This document shows positions 7,773 to 15,642 of a DNA stretch of 64,000 nt, in pieces (the stretch's first letter is position 1; the number at the start of each line of letters is the position of its first letter). The notes beneath the pieces were generated by a model. The model was not told the origin of the DNA, searched no databases, and saw nothing but the letters and a program-made list of their open reading frames with translations. This DNA is from DATKWD01 sp963704815 (GTDB lineage Bacteria; Actinomycetota; Acidimicrobiia; Acidimicrobiales; Salinilacustritrichaceae). Both the position numbers and the translations under genes were made by a program. Location: assembly GCA_963704815.1 (NCBI GenBank), contig CAVPHU010000006.1:16003-80002 (forward strand), read 5' to 3'.

Positions 7773-8456
7773 TCAGCCGAGGGCCCGGCGGGCGACGTCG
7801 ACGACGTTGGTCACGACGCCGTCGACCCCCATGGCTCCGAGCTCGGCGATCCGGTCGGGATCGTCGACCGTCCAGACGTTGACCGCGAGGTCGGCGGCAT
7901 GGGCAGCCGCGAGATAGGCGGCATCGACCTGGGCGTTCTCGGGATGCACCGTGCGATGACCGCGCTCGACGGCGATCGCGAACACGTCGGCCGGCGTCAG
8001 CGAACTCGGGATGGTCAACCAGGCCGTCGCCGGCGCGTCCCGAAGCCTGCGGACGCGGTCGATCGTGTCGAGGTTGAACGACGACACCAGGAACTGCTCG
8101 GCCGGACCGACATCGGCCAGCAGACCGACCACGGCGTCGGCGATCGCGTGATCGGGCTCGAACCCGGGCTCGGTCGGGCCGTTCTTGATCTCGACGTTCA
8201 CCACGCGATCGCCGCAGGCGGCGATCGCGTCGGCCAGATCGCACACGCCGGCGGGTCGATCGGTGAACTGGGTGTCAGCCACCACCCTGCCGTCGCCGTA
8301 GGTCCCGTCGTGGGACACGACCAGGACGGAGTCGGCCGATCGACGAACGTCCAGTTCGACGGCGTCGGCACCCAGCTCCACTGCGTGCCGAAAGGCCTCC
8401 ACGGTGTTCTCGGGTCGGTCGGCCGACGCCCCACGATGGGCGATCACGAGGGTCAT
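7773..8456 (-). CDS. Glycerophosphodiester phosphodiesterase
   Basis: This 227-residue enzyme hydrolyses glycerophosphodiesters to glycerol-3-phosphate and an alcohol. It shows the family's first strand and catalytic histidine in MTLVIAHRGASADRPENTVEAF, the metal-binding ELDVRRSADSVLVVSHDGT with the second histidine, and VVNVEIKNG carrying the third acidic ligand. The C-terminus has NVWTVDDPDRIAELGAMGVDGVVTN, typical of the family. There is no signal peptide, so it is the cytosolic UgpQ type rather than the periplasmic GlpQ type. It converges on the lipid kinase gene with an 11-bp gap. Both may act on phospholipid turnover products. Confidence 0.92.
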   Translation of the reverse strand: MTLVIAHRGASADRPENTVEAFRHAVELGADAVELDVRRSADSVLVVSHDGTYGDGRVVADTQFTDRPAGVCDLADAIAACGDRVVNVEIKNGPTEPGFEPDHAIADAVVGLLADVGPAEQFLVSSFNLDTIDRVRRLRDAPATAWLTIPSSLTPADVFAIAVERGHRTVHPENAQVDAAYLAAAHAADLAVNVWTVDDPDRIAELGAMGVDGVVTNVVDVARRALG

Positions 8457-8487
8457 GAACTCGTCCTTTCGGAGAATCGAAAAGTGC

Positions 8488-8517
8488 TTGCTTCTGTTCG
8501 CACCGCAGGTCTAGACT
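8488..8517 (+). promoter_or_regulatory. Candidate promoter of the WhiB gene
   Basis: TTGCTT at 8488-8493 and TAGACT at 8512-8517 are separated by 18 bases and lie about 50 bp before the WhiB start at 8568. They match the primary sigma consensus at four of six positions each. This is a motif match only; no transcript evidence is available. Confidence 0.4.
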
Positions 8518-8567
8518 GAGCAATTGTTCCAGCCGCACTCCGTCGCATTCGCGCGTCGGGGCGGCAT

Positions 8568-8897
8568 GTGAATCCCATCACGAAGTCTCTCGGAGGACCT
8601 CCCTTGGCGCTCGCCACCACTTCGCTCGCCCTTGAACTCGAAACCGACGATTGGCGCGACACGGCGTCCTGCCGCGACACCGATCCCGACCTGTTCTTCC
8701 CGGTCGGCACCACCGGCCCGGCCATCGAGCAGATCGCCACGGCCAAGCAGGTCTGCTCGGAGTGCCTCGCACGGACCGACTGCCTCGAGTACGCCATCTC
8801 GACCAACCAGGACTCGGGCATCTGGGGCGGCACCAGCGAAGAAGAGCGGCGCCAGATGCGTCGGGCCCGCCAGGCCCGCCAGCGCCGCACCGCCTGA
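8568..8897 (+). CDS. WhiB family Fe-S transcription factor (WhiB1-like)
   Basis: WhiB-like proteins are small actinobacterial regulators that hold a 4Fe-4S cluster and bind the primary sigma factor. In this 109-residue protein the four cluster cysteines are in ASCRDTDPDLFFPVG, KQVCSECLARTDCLEY (CxxC plus one five residues later), followed by the invariant turn GIWGGTSEEERRQMRRARQ and a basic tail for DNA contact. The GTG start at 8568 gives a longer N-terminus than typical, so an internal start around LALATTSL is also possible. It converges on a PdtaS-type kinase, the same neighbours as whiB1 and Rv3220c in Mycobacterium tuberculosis, which supports a WhiB1-like identity. Confidence 0.92.
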   Translation: MNPITKSLGGPPLALATTSLALELETDDWRDTASCRDTDPDLFFPVGTTGPAIEQIATAKQVCSECLARTDCLEYAISTNQDSGIWGGTSEEERRQMRRARQARQRRTA

Positions 8898-8932
8898 ATC
8901 GACCTCGCTGGCCGCCATGGCCGACAGCGCTG

Positions 8933-8960
8933 ACGACCTCCCGCTCGCGGGAGGTCGTTT
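8933..8960. terminator. Bidirectional hairpin terminator
   Basis: A perfect 11-bp stem, ACGACCTCCCG (8933-8943) and CGGGAGGTCGT (8948-8958), encloses a CTCG loop and is followed by TTT. It sits between the converging WhiB and sensor kinase genes, so it can end transcription from both sides. It is the clearest terminator in the window. Confidence 0.8.
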
Positions 8961-8970
8961 CGCGTGCGGT

Positions 8971-10458
8971 TCACCGCGTGCTGCGGGGCGCGTCGACGGG
9001 GACCACGATCTCCACGACCGTGCCGGGGCGACGGTCTGAGGCACCGACCGACTCCATCGTGATGGTCCCGGCGAGTTCGCTCCCGACGAGCGCCTTCACG
9101 ATCGAGAGGCCGAGGCCGTCCGTCGCCTCGAGATCGAAGTCGGTGGGCGGTCCGACCCCGTCGTCGGTGACTTCGACCGTCAGTTCGCTGCCGTCGTTCT
9201 CCAGCCGAACGGTCACCGTGGCTCCATCGTCGCCGAGATCGAGGTCGGCCGGGAACGCATGGTCGACGGCGTTCTGAAGGAGTTCGTTGACCACCACCGC
9301 CAGCGGTGTGGCGACGATCGCAGGAAGGATGCCTGCGTCGCCCTTCACCAGGAAGCGAACCGGCCGATCGGGACCGAGGATGTTGCCGTCGAAGGTGTGG
9401 GTGAGCGGCCGCACGATGTCGATGAAGGCCACGTCGTCGCCCGCCTCGCGCGACAGCGTCTCGTGGACGAGGGCGATCGACCGGATGCGTCGGGCCGACT
9501 CGTCGACGGCCGCCTTCGCCTCGGGCGATTCGAGCCGGCGACCCTGGAGGCGCAGCAGCGACGAGATGGTCTGCAGGTTGTTCTTGACCCGGTGATGGAT
9601 CTCGCGGATCGTGGCGTCCTTGCTGACGAGCAGCCGGTCACGTCGTCGGAGCTCGGAGATGTCGCGCAACAGCACCACGGCGCCGGTGGGCGAGGACCGG
9701 TCGAGCAACGGGATGCATCGCACGAGGACGGTGACGTCGGGTCCGCGTTCGATCTCTTCGGTCACGGGGCCGAGCGTTGCGAACGCGGTCCGGACCGCAG
9801 TCTCGTCGAGGCCGAGCTCGGTGAGGCGCATGCCTTCGGCGTTGGCGTGCACTCCCACCCGGTGGAGTGCCGACACTGCGTTCGGCGAGGTGTACTCGAC
9901 CCGGCCGCTGCTGTCGATGAGCACCACGCCGTCACCCACCCGAGGGGCGTGTTCGGTCGTGTCCTCCTCGGAGAAGGGGAAGTCGCCGGCTGAGATCATC
10001 CGGGCGAATCGATTGAACACGTCGACGTAGACCCGCTCGAGCTCGCCCGGTTGGCGTCCGAACGCCGGCGCCGACTCGCGGGTGAGGACGCCGATGACCT
10101 CGCCGTCGAACCGGATCGGGATGCACAGCACCCGGACCCGTTCCTTCAGTGCCGACAGGGTGATCTCGCCCTCGATGATCTCGCCCAGGCGAAACGACCG
10201 CGCCACGAGGGGCCGATCGACCTCGTCGACCTCACTGCCGACCCAGTCCCCCCGATACACGGTCTGCGACGTGGTCGGCCGAACCTGGCTGAGGACGACG
10301 AATCGTCCGGACTCGGCGTGGAGGGGAGCGAAGAGCAGCAGGTCGGCGAAGCAGAAGTCGGCCAGCAGCCCCCAGCTGGCGACGAGTCGTTGGAGGTGGG
10401 CGATGCGTTCTTCGTCGAGCGCGCTCGAGATCCGCGCCAGCTCGTTCAGCGACGCCAT
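8971..10458 (-). CDS. pdtaS: PdtaS-type sensor histidine kinase (GAF-PAS-HisKA_2)
   Basis: This 495-residue cytosolic kinase probably signals to an ANTAR-domain antiterminator (PdtaR type) located elsewhere. A GAF-like sensor covers about residues 1-150 and a PAS-like domain about 165-275 (VVLIDSSGRVEYTSPNAV). The HisKA_2 phosphoacceptor is in REIHHRVKNNLQTISSLL. The ATPase domain has N-box NELLQNAVDHAF, G1 DDGVGPP and G2 DGLGLSIVKAL. There are no membrane segments. The opening MASLNELARISSALDEERI and the convergent WhiB neighbour match Rv3220c. It is transcribed alone and ends at the shared terminator. The stimulus is unknown. Confidence 0.88.
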   Translation of the reverse strand: MASLNELARISSALDEERIAHLQRLVASWGLLADFCFADLLLFAPLHAESGRFVVLSQVRPTTSQTVYRGDWVGSEVDEVDRPLVARSFRLGEIIEGEITLSALKERVRVLCIPIRFDGEVIGVLTRESAPAFGRQPGELERVYVDVFNRFARMISAGDFPFSEEDTTEHAPRVGDGVVLIDSSGRVEYTSPNAVSALHRVGVHANAEGMRLTELGLDETAVRTAFATLGPVTEEIERGPDVTVLVRCIPLLDRSSPTGAVVLLRDISELRRRDRLLVSKDATIREIHHRVKNNLQTISSLLRLQGRRLESPEAKAAVDESARRIRSIALVHETLSREAGDDVAFIDIVRPLTHTFDGNILGPDRPVRFLVKGDAGILPAIVATPLAVVVNELLQNAVDHAFPADLDLGDDGATVTVRLENDGSELTVEVTDDGVGPPTDFDLEATDGLGLSIVKALVGSELAGTITMESVGASDRRPGTVVEIVVPVDAPRSTR

Positions 10459-10486
10459 GGGCGCTCAGCGATGCTCTGGGTTGTGG

Positions 10487-10738
10487 TCAGGAAGCGCTGA
10501 CGAACGACTCGAGATCGGCGCGATCGGTCTCCCAGCGGCAGTAGCAGCTGGGGCAGTGCTGGTACATCGTCTCGGTGCGGGCGTCGATCCGGTCGAGATA
10601 CCCGGGCTTCTCGCACTTCGGGCACGGCAACGGCAAGCCCCAAGTGTACTTCGAGGATGCGTCGGCGACCGCCGGCTCGGACTCGGTGAGGTCGATGATG
10701 GTGTCGTCTTGGCGTGCGGCACGTCGGAACAGTGACAT
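10487..10738 (-). CDS. Small zinc-ribbon-like protein
   Basis: An 83-residue soluble protein with two CxxC pairs, CPKCEKPGYLD and QHCPSCYCRWE, about 25 residues apart. This spacing suggests a zinc ribbon that could bind nucleic acid or protein. A Shine-Dalgarno-like AAAGGGG lies just before the ATG at 10738. It follows the gamma-glutamyltransferase stop and precedes the sensor kinase on the same strand, but it has its own candidate promoter. I do not recognise a named family. It looks like a conserved actinobacterial small protein. Confidence 0.7.
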   Translation of the reverse strand: MSLFRRAARQDDTIIDLTESEPAVADASSKYTWGLPLPCPKCEKPGYLDRIDARTETMYQHCPSCYCRWETDRADLESFVSAS

Positions 10739-10771
10739 GACAACCCCTTTCTCGCCCGGCGGGCGATGGCG

Positions 10772-12253
10772 TCACTGTATAGGCCATCCGGCCCATTTTT
10801 CCAGCATGGTCGATCGACGGACCGTGCCACCCCTGCGTGGGTCACCGGCGGCGTCGAGTCCGGGACGGACCCCGTGGACGCCTCCGAAGTAGAGATCGAG
10901 GGAACCCCAGCGGTTGAGCGGGGCTGCGGCGGCGAGGGCCGCCTCGACCTCGGCATCGAGTCCCGGTTCGACCTGGAGTTGCTCGCCGTCCCAGTGGAAC
11001 CGGGGTGACGAGACGATCGAGGACAGGACCGCGGGATCGGCGCGGGTGGCCGCATCGATGACCGTCAGGATGGCGGTGCGGATCCGCTTCGACCCACCGC
11101 TTCCCACGACGAGCTCGGCGCCGTCGGATCCCACCACGATGGCCGGGCTCATCATCGACGACACCCTGACACCGGGAGGATCGGCGTGGAACCCGTCCGG
11201 ATGGAGGTCGTCCTCTCCCAGCATGTTGTTCAGCATCACGCCGGTGCCCGGAGCGAAGCACCCGGCACCCTCGCCGTTGGAGGTGGTCATCGAGGCCACG
11301 TTGCCGTCGTGGTCGCTGATGCTGACGTGGGTCGTGCCTCGCGCCACCTTGAGTCGGCGTTCGATGTCGTCGTCGAGGCGTGCCTGTTCGACCTCGCGCA
11401 GGACCGCCAGCCGATGGAGGGCGTCGTCGACACCGGTTCGGACGACGCCATCGTCGAGGAGGGTGAGCGCCAACGCGAGGAGCGGGCCGCCGAAGCTCGG
11501 TGGACTGTTGGTGAGGATCCGGCGCCCGCGGAACTCGACGACCAACGGGTCCCGCTCCCGCACCTCGTAGGCAGCGAGGTCTTCCTGGGTCAGCAGGCCG
11601 TCGTGGCGATCACAGGCGGCGACGAGGTCGGCGGCGACGTCGGGGTCGGCGAAGGAGGTCACGCGCCCCGCTCCGATCGAGTCGATGAACGAACCCAGCG
11701 CCTCGTTGACCACGACATCTCCCGCCTGGAGGAGCCGGCCGCCGGGGGCGAACACGGCCGCCGAGGCTTCGGTGAGTCGGACGATCGGCTCCAGGAGGGT
11801 CACGAACGCGCTCTGCTGGTCGTTGAGCACCACGCCCGCGTGCGCCGACCGGGCCGCCGGCGAGACGACCTGGTCGAGCGGCAACCGGCCCATGGCCCGG
11901 TGCGCGTGCAACAGTCCGGCGAGCACCCCGGGCACCGCGACCGAGCCCCACCCCACGTTGAAGTCCTGCGTCGAGGACGGGAACTCGATCGTGACCGGCA
12001 CGAAGTGGGGACTGGTGTCGGCCCGCGACCGGCCGGGCGTGTCGACGAAGAAGTCGAACAGCCGCTCGTCACCACCCGCAGTCCGGGCGAGGAGAAACCC
12101 GCCGCCGGCCAGGCTGGTCAGACACGGTTCGGCGACCGCGGCTGCGAAGCCTGCGGCGACGACGGCGTCGTAGGCGTTGCCGCCGAGTTCGAGGACCTCG
12201 ATCGCCGCATCCGCCGTCAACGGGTGACCGGCCGCCACCAGAGCCGGAGTCAT
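10772..12253 (-). CDS. Gamma-glutamyltransferase family protein
   Basis: The family are Ntn-hydrolases that cleave gamma-glutamyl bonds (glutathione in other bacteria; possibly other thiol conjugates here) after self-cleavage at a threonine. The large-subunit start TPALVAAGHPLTADAAIEVLELGG and LTSLAGGGFLLA are typical. The self-cleavage site is the threonine pair in ARGTTHVSISDHDG, followed by NVASMTTSNGEGAG. There is no signal peptide, and at 493 residues it is shorter than the exported enzymes. The ATG at 12253 overlaps the stop of the ArsA-like gene upstream (ATGA), so it is the last gene of a coupled operon. The substrate is uncertain. Confidence 0.85.
   Translation of the reverse strand: MTPALVAAGHPLTADAAIEVLELGGNAYDAVVAAGFAAAVAEPCLTSLAGGGFLLARTAGGDERLFDFFVDTPGRSRADTSPHFVPVTIEFPSSTQDFNVGWGSVAVPGVLAGLLHAHRAMGRLPLDQVVSPAARSAHAGVVLNDQQSAFVTLLEPIVRLTEASAAVFAPGGRLLQAGDVVVNEALGSFIDSIGAGRVTSFADPDVAADLVAACDRHDGLLTQEDLAAYEVRERDPLVVEFRGRRILTNSPPSFGGPLLALALTLLDDGVVRTGVDDALHRLAVLREVEQARLDDDIERRLKVARGTTHVSISDHDGNVASMTTSNGEGAGCFAPGTGVMLNNMLGEDDLHPDGFHADPPGVRVSSMMSPAIVVGSDGAELVVGSGGSKRIRTAILTVIDAATRADPAVLSSIVSSPRFHWDGEQLQVEPGLDAEVEAALAAAAPLNRWGSLDLYFGGVHGVRPGLDAAGDPRRGGTVRRSTMLEKWAGWPIQ
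10776..10803 (-). promoter_or_regulatory. Weak candidate promoter of the zinc-ribbon gene
   Basis: On the minus strand TATACA (10781-10776) is a good -10 element. TGGAAA (10803-10798), 16 bases upstream, is a poor -35. It lies about 38 bp before the ATG at 10738 and overlaps the end of the gamma-glutamyltransferase gene. Confidence 0.3.
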
Positions 12254-13404
12254 CGCCAGATCTGATCGCCGAGCTCGAGCAGGCCGCCGAGGTCGGCGAT
12301 GTCGGAGTCGAAGTAGGGCACCGATGCCACGACCTCGGGGAGCGATCCGAGGGCCGACCGTTCCTCGGCCTCGCGCTGGGCGACGACCCGGAAGTTGAGG
12401 TAGCTGTCGCCGACCTCGCGCAGCACCCGTTCGAGTTGATCGGCCGGCATCCCCCGCTGCTCGAGCTCGCCGGCGATCCGCTCGGCATCGTCGGTCATGC
12501 GACGGGCCACCTCGGCCCCACCGGCATCGAGAAGGTAGGCGGGCAGCACCTTGTTGAACACGATGCCACCGAGGTGGAAGTCGCGGTCCTGCAACGCCTT
12601 GATGAAGAACTCGCTCTCGCGCACGGGCGCCGATTCGAGGGTGGTGACCACGACGAAGGTGGTCCGCTTGTCCTCGAGCGTGCGGGTCACCGCACGTGCC
12701 CGGTCGACGAAGCCGTCGTACATGGTCTGGAACAGCAGGAAGAACTCGGCGATGTCCTCGAGGAACTGCGACCCGAGGATGGTGTCGGCCACCCGATAGA
12801 AGGGTCGACTGGCGAAGCTGATGATGCGCGAGCGGGCGGGCACCGTGAGCAGGCGCAGGAGCCGGCTCGAGAAGAAGTCGGCCATGCGTTCGGGTGCTTC
12901 GAGGAAGTCGATGGCATTGCGGGTCGGCGGTGTGTCGACGACGATCAGGTCGTAGGTGCCTGCGGCGTGGATCTCGTAGAGCCGCTCCATGGCGATGTAG
13001 TCGTGGCTCTGGACGAAGCGAGCCGTGATGTTGGTGTAGAGCGGGTTCTTGAGGATCGCATCGCGGGTCTCGGCGTCGGGGGCGTGCATGTGCACCAGGT
13101 CGTCCCACGACTGCTTGGTGTCGAGCATGGCGGCCCAGAGCTCGCCTTGCGGCGTGACCCCCGATTCGGCGAAGGCCTCGAGCGGAACCTGCTTCTCGAC
13201 GTTGCCGAACTGCTCGAGCCCGAGTGCGTTGGCCAGCCGCTTGGCAGGGTCGACGGTGACCACCAGCACCTTTCCGCCGAGGTGCACGGCCGCCTGGGCG
13301 GCCATCGCGGCAGCGGTCGTGGTCTTGCCCACGCCGCCCGACCCGCAACAGATCACGATCTCGCGGGCGGCCAACAGCTGTTCGAGGGTCGCGGTCGGAG
13401 CCAT
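12250..13404 (-). CDS. ArsA/GET3-like ATPase (second of pair)
   Basis: This 384-residue P-loop ATPase resembles ArsA/Get3 and the paired ATPases Rv3679/Rv3680 of mycobacteria. The deviant Walker A is CGSGGVGKTTTAAAMA, switch I is near VVTVDPAKRLANALG, and the Walker B/A'-like strand is LIVVDTPPTRNAIDFLEAPER. No arsenic resistance genes are nearby, so the name ArsA should not be taken as arsenite transport. It overlaps the first ATPase at 13404 and the gamma-glutamyltransferase at 12250, which argues for a stoichiometric hetero-complex. In mycobacteria such a pair has been linked to stress and metabolite tolerance. Confidence 0.85.
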   Translation of the reverse strand: MAPTATLEQLLAAREIVICCGSGGVGKTTTAAAMAAQAAVHLGGKVLVVTVDPAKRLANALGLEQFGNVEKQVPLEAFAESGVTPQGELWAAMLDTKQSWDDLVHMHAPDAETRDAILKNPLYTNITARFVQSHDYIAMERLYEIHAAGTYDLIVVDTPPTRNAIDFLEAPERMADFFSSRLLRLLTVPARSRIISFASRPFYRVADTILGSQFLEDIAEFFLLFQTMYDGFVDRARAVTRTLEDKRTTFVVVTTLESAPVRESEFFIKALQDRDFHLGGIVFNKVLPAYLLDAGGAEVARRMTDDAERIAGELEQRGMPADQLERVLREVGDSYLNFRVVAQREAEERSALGSLPEVVASVPYFDSDIADLGGLLELGDQIWR

Positions 13405-14351
13405 CAGTAGCCGAGCTCTTCGCCGAGGAACCGTGCGACCTCGTGGGTGGCCCGGACCCCGTGGCTGCGCTGGAACAGGTAGGGCACGTAGAGCTGCGGA
13501 AGGGCCGGGTCGAGGGCGTGGCGGAGCTTGTCGAGATGGCCGGCACGGGTGCGGCGCAGCGTCACGGCGAGTTGGGCCGCATCGAGCACCGCGGTCGGGT
13601 CGCCGCCGGCCACCGCGGTCAGCCGCGTCCGGTGCCGGTCGGTCCTCAGCTCCTCGAACACTTCCTCCTCGCTCCGGCCGAACAGCTCGGGGAGCACCCG
13701 ATTGACGATCACGGCCGCGAGATCGACGACGGTCTCGGCCTCGATCTTGGCGGCCAGCTCGATCGTCTCGTTGACCGGCATCTCCTCGGGGGCGGCGACG
13801 ATGACGGCTCCGGTGATGGCAGGATCGCCGAGGAGGTCGAGCATCCAGCCCGTCTGGTCGCGCACCATCCCGACCTGCACGAGTTCGTTGATCGCCTGGG
13901 GCGCCGCGAGCTGGCCGACGATGTGCCCGGTGGCCGATGCGTCGACGACCACGAGGTCGTAGTTCTCGGCCCGCACCTCATAGGCGAGCTTGCCGACCGT
14001 CAGGATCTCCTTGACCCCAGGGGCGGCGTTGGCGACGAAGTCGAATGCCGAAGCCAACGGGCCGATCTTGGCGAGAAGGGGGATCTTGAGCTGAAGACCG
14101 AGGTACTCCTTCAGCGACTCCTCGGTGTTCATCGACATGGCGAACAGCCCGGGCGAGATCTCTCGTTCCTCGAAGGCCGTCGGGGCGGCCTCGAAGAAAT
14201 CGGCGAGGTTGCCCTTGGCATCGACCTCGCACACGAGCGTGCGCTTGCCTCGCTCGGCCGCGAGCAGGGCGAGGCCCGAAGCGACGGTCGTCTTGCCCAC
14301 GCCACCCTTGCCGGTGACGAACAGCAGCTTGCGGTCGAGGAGGTCGGTCAC
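13404..14351 (-). CDS. ArsA/GET3-like ATPase (first of pair)
   Basis: From a GTG at 14351 (VTDLLDRKLLFVTGKGG) the product has 315 residues. The P-loop is FVTGKGGVGKTTVASGLA, followed by VCEVDAKGNLADFF and LVVVDASATGHIVGQLAAP as the switch II region. The family's C-terminal LYVPYLFQRSHGVRATHEVA is intact. The reading frame extends upstream to 14474, but that part is compositionally poor and overlaps the DUF3107 gene. The stop shares one base with the start of the next ATPase (TGATG). Together they probably form a heterodimer. Confidence 0.85.
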   Translation of the reverse strand: MTDLLDRKLLFVTGKGGVGKTTVASGLALLAAERGKRTLVCEVDAKGNLADFFEAAPTAFEEREISPGLFAMSMNTEESLKEYLGLQLKIPLLAKIGPLASAFDFVANAAPGVKEILTVGKLAYEVRAENYDLVVVDASATGHIVGQLAAPQAINELVQVGMVRDQTGWMLDLLGDPAITGAVIVAAPEEMPVNETIELAAKIEAETVVDLAAVIVNRVLPELFGRSEEEVFEELRTDRHRTRLTAVAGGDPTAVLDAAQLAVTLRRTRAGHLDKLRHALDPALPQLYVPYLFQRSHGVRATHEVARFLGEELGY

Positions 14352-14397
14352 GTCGTGGTCGGTCCTCGGCGCCGCACAGTGCGTGCGGCACGCCGGA

Positions 14398-14631
14398 TCA
14401 GCTCCCGAACCCGATGCGGCGATCGTCGCTGGGGCTGCCGATCTCGACGTACGCGATCTTGTCGGAGGGGACACCCACCGAACGGCCTCGCTTGTCGCTC
14501 ATCCACAGCACGGCGTCATCGCCGGTCAGCGCACCCTCCACCTGCTTGCGCAGCTTGTCGACGTCGGTGTCGTCTTCGAGCTCGAAATCGAGTTCCTTGG
14601 CGGTGTAGGTCACACCGATACGAACGTCCAC
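14398..14631 (-). CDS. DUF3107 family protein
   Basis: A 77-residue protein with the DUF3107 pattern MDVRIGVTYTAKELDFELE at the start and DKIAYVEIGS near the end. The family (TB9.4/Rv3208A in mycobacteria) is small, actinobacterial and of unknown function. It lies 46 bp upstream of the ArsA-like pair on the same strand, and is probably the first gene of the DUF3107-ATPase-ATPase-GGT operon. The sequence is soluble with no motif that reveals activity. An association with the ATPases is inferred from context only. Confidence 0.85.
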   Translation of the reverse strand: MDVRIGVTYTAKELDFELEDDTDVDKLRKQVEGALTGDDAVLWMSDKRGRSVGVPSDKIAYVEIGSPSDDRRIGFGS

Positions 14632-15160
14632 GCTGACGCCTCCTCATGTTTGGTCGGGCTGCTCCCGTTCGGGCGGCTCACCGTATCGCCGCCACCTCGG
14701 AGACGGCGACCCAGGGGCGTGGCTCCTCACGGTTCGTGCGCGTCGCCACACCGTCAGCGGGCCCGGGCAGACCCGAGCGGCCCACCCGGTGCCGGGTGTC
14801 GACCAGGTTCCGCATCGCAGCGACAGCACGATACGTGCTCACCCCGCCACAGCCGTCCGAGTTCGGGGCATGTCGCATCCACACCTGCGCGACCCCGGCG
14901 CCCATTCGAATCTCGAGGTCACGGCATCATGCTGACGCGAGCGAGCGACCCCGGCCAGAATGACGGTGCCGCAACGCGCAAGCGCTCGCTCGTCGATGCC
15001 GGGGCGCCTCGGGCATGAGGCCGGCCCGACCGCTCAGCGGTACCTCACGAGGGTCGGCACGACCGCCAGCGCGTCTTCAGGAGGCACATCGAGACGAACA
15101 CGCAATTCCGGGCGGCCGTTTCGGTGCGCATGGAAGGCTTCGTCCTCTCGAGGAGGACCG
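14632..15160. other. Intergenic region without a supported gene
   Basis: This 530-bp stretch separates the DUF3107 operon from the PH-like gene. Open frames exist on both strands but have no start context, no domain and no family resemblance. It should contain the promoter of the minus-strand operon near 14640-14700. A TTCGAATC string at 14898 resembles a tRNA T-loop but has no flanking stem. Confidence 0.5.
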
Positions 15161-15628
15161 ATGCCGGATTTCACCAAGCGGGTGCGCAAGGGGCTCGAGC
15201 TCCCGGTCGGCGAGAAGGTCGTGCAAGCAGCGGTCGCGCAACCCGCCGGATCGATCAGTCGCGGATTCGCGGAACAGCGAACGTCGCTCGGGGCCGTTGC
15301 CAGCGCCGTGCAGGACAAGCTCGCCGGCGACGACGACGGCGCAGCGATGAGCGGTCGTGTCCCGGCGCGCAACGGATACCTCGTGGCGACCGACCGGCGG
15401 TTGCTCTGGGCCGGGCAGCGTCGGACGGGGTCGGTCGGCGACATCGAAGCCGAGTTCGCCTATGGCGAGATCGTCTCCGCCACGCTCGGCGACGGCGGCG
15501 GCATGAGCAACAAGCTCCTCACGATCGCGTTCCTGGACGGGTCCGCGGTCGAGGTTGCCGTCGCCAAGGGACAGAAGCCGGCGCTCCTCGCCGAGGCGAT
15601 CCAGGCCCGGCTCGCTCCCCCGCCGTAG
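15161..15628 (+). CDS. PH-like domain protein of unknown function
   Basis: The 155-residue protein starts MPDFTKRVRKGLELPVGEK after a perfect Shine-Dalgarno AGGAGG at 15151-15156 with four bases before the ATG, which fixes the start. The second half, RNGYLVATDRRLLWAGQRR followed by FAYGEIVSATLGDGGG and LTIAFLDGSAVEVAVAKGQ, has the strand pattern of bacterial PH-like domains. These often scaffold proteins or bind membranes. There is no signal peptide or membrane helix. It stands alone, converging on the P450 gene. The function is not known. Confidence 0.7.
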   Translation: MPDFTKRVRKGLELPVGEKVVQAAVAQPAGSISRGFAEQRTSLGAVASAVQDKLAGDDDGAAMSGRVPARNGYLVATDRRLLWAGQRRTGSVGDIEAEFAYGEIVSATLGDGGGMSNKLLTIAFLDGSAVEVAVAKGQKPALLAEAIQARLAPPP

Positions 15629-15642
15629 GACCGCCTGGCTTC

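Noticed and set aside
12250..14351. Arsenite export system
   Set aside because: The ATPases resemble ArsA, but no arsB, arsR, arsC or arsD lies near, and mycobacterial relatives are not arsenic pumps.
14880..14920. Possible tRNA T-loop (TTCGAATC)
   Set aside because: No complementary T-stem on either strand and no acceptor or anticodon arm nearby.
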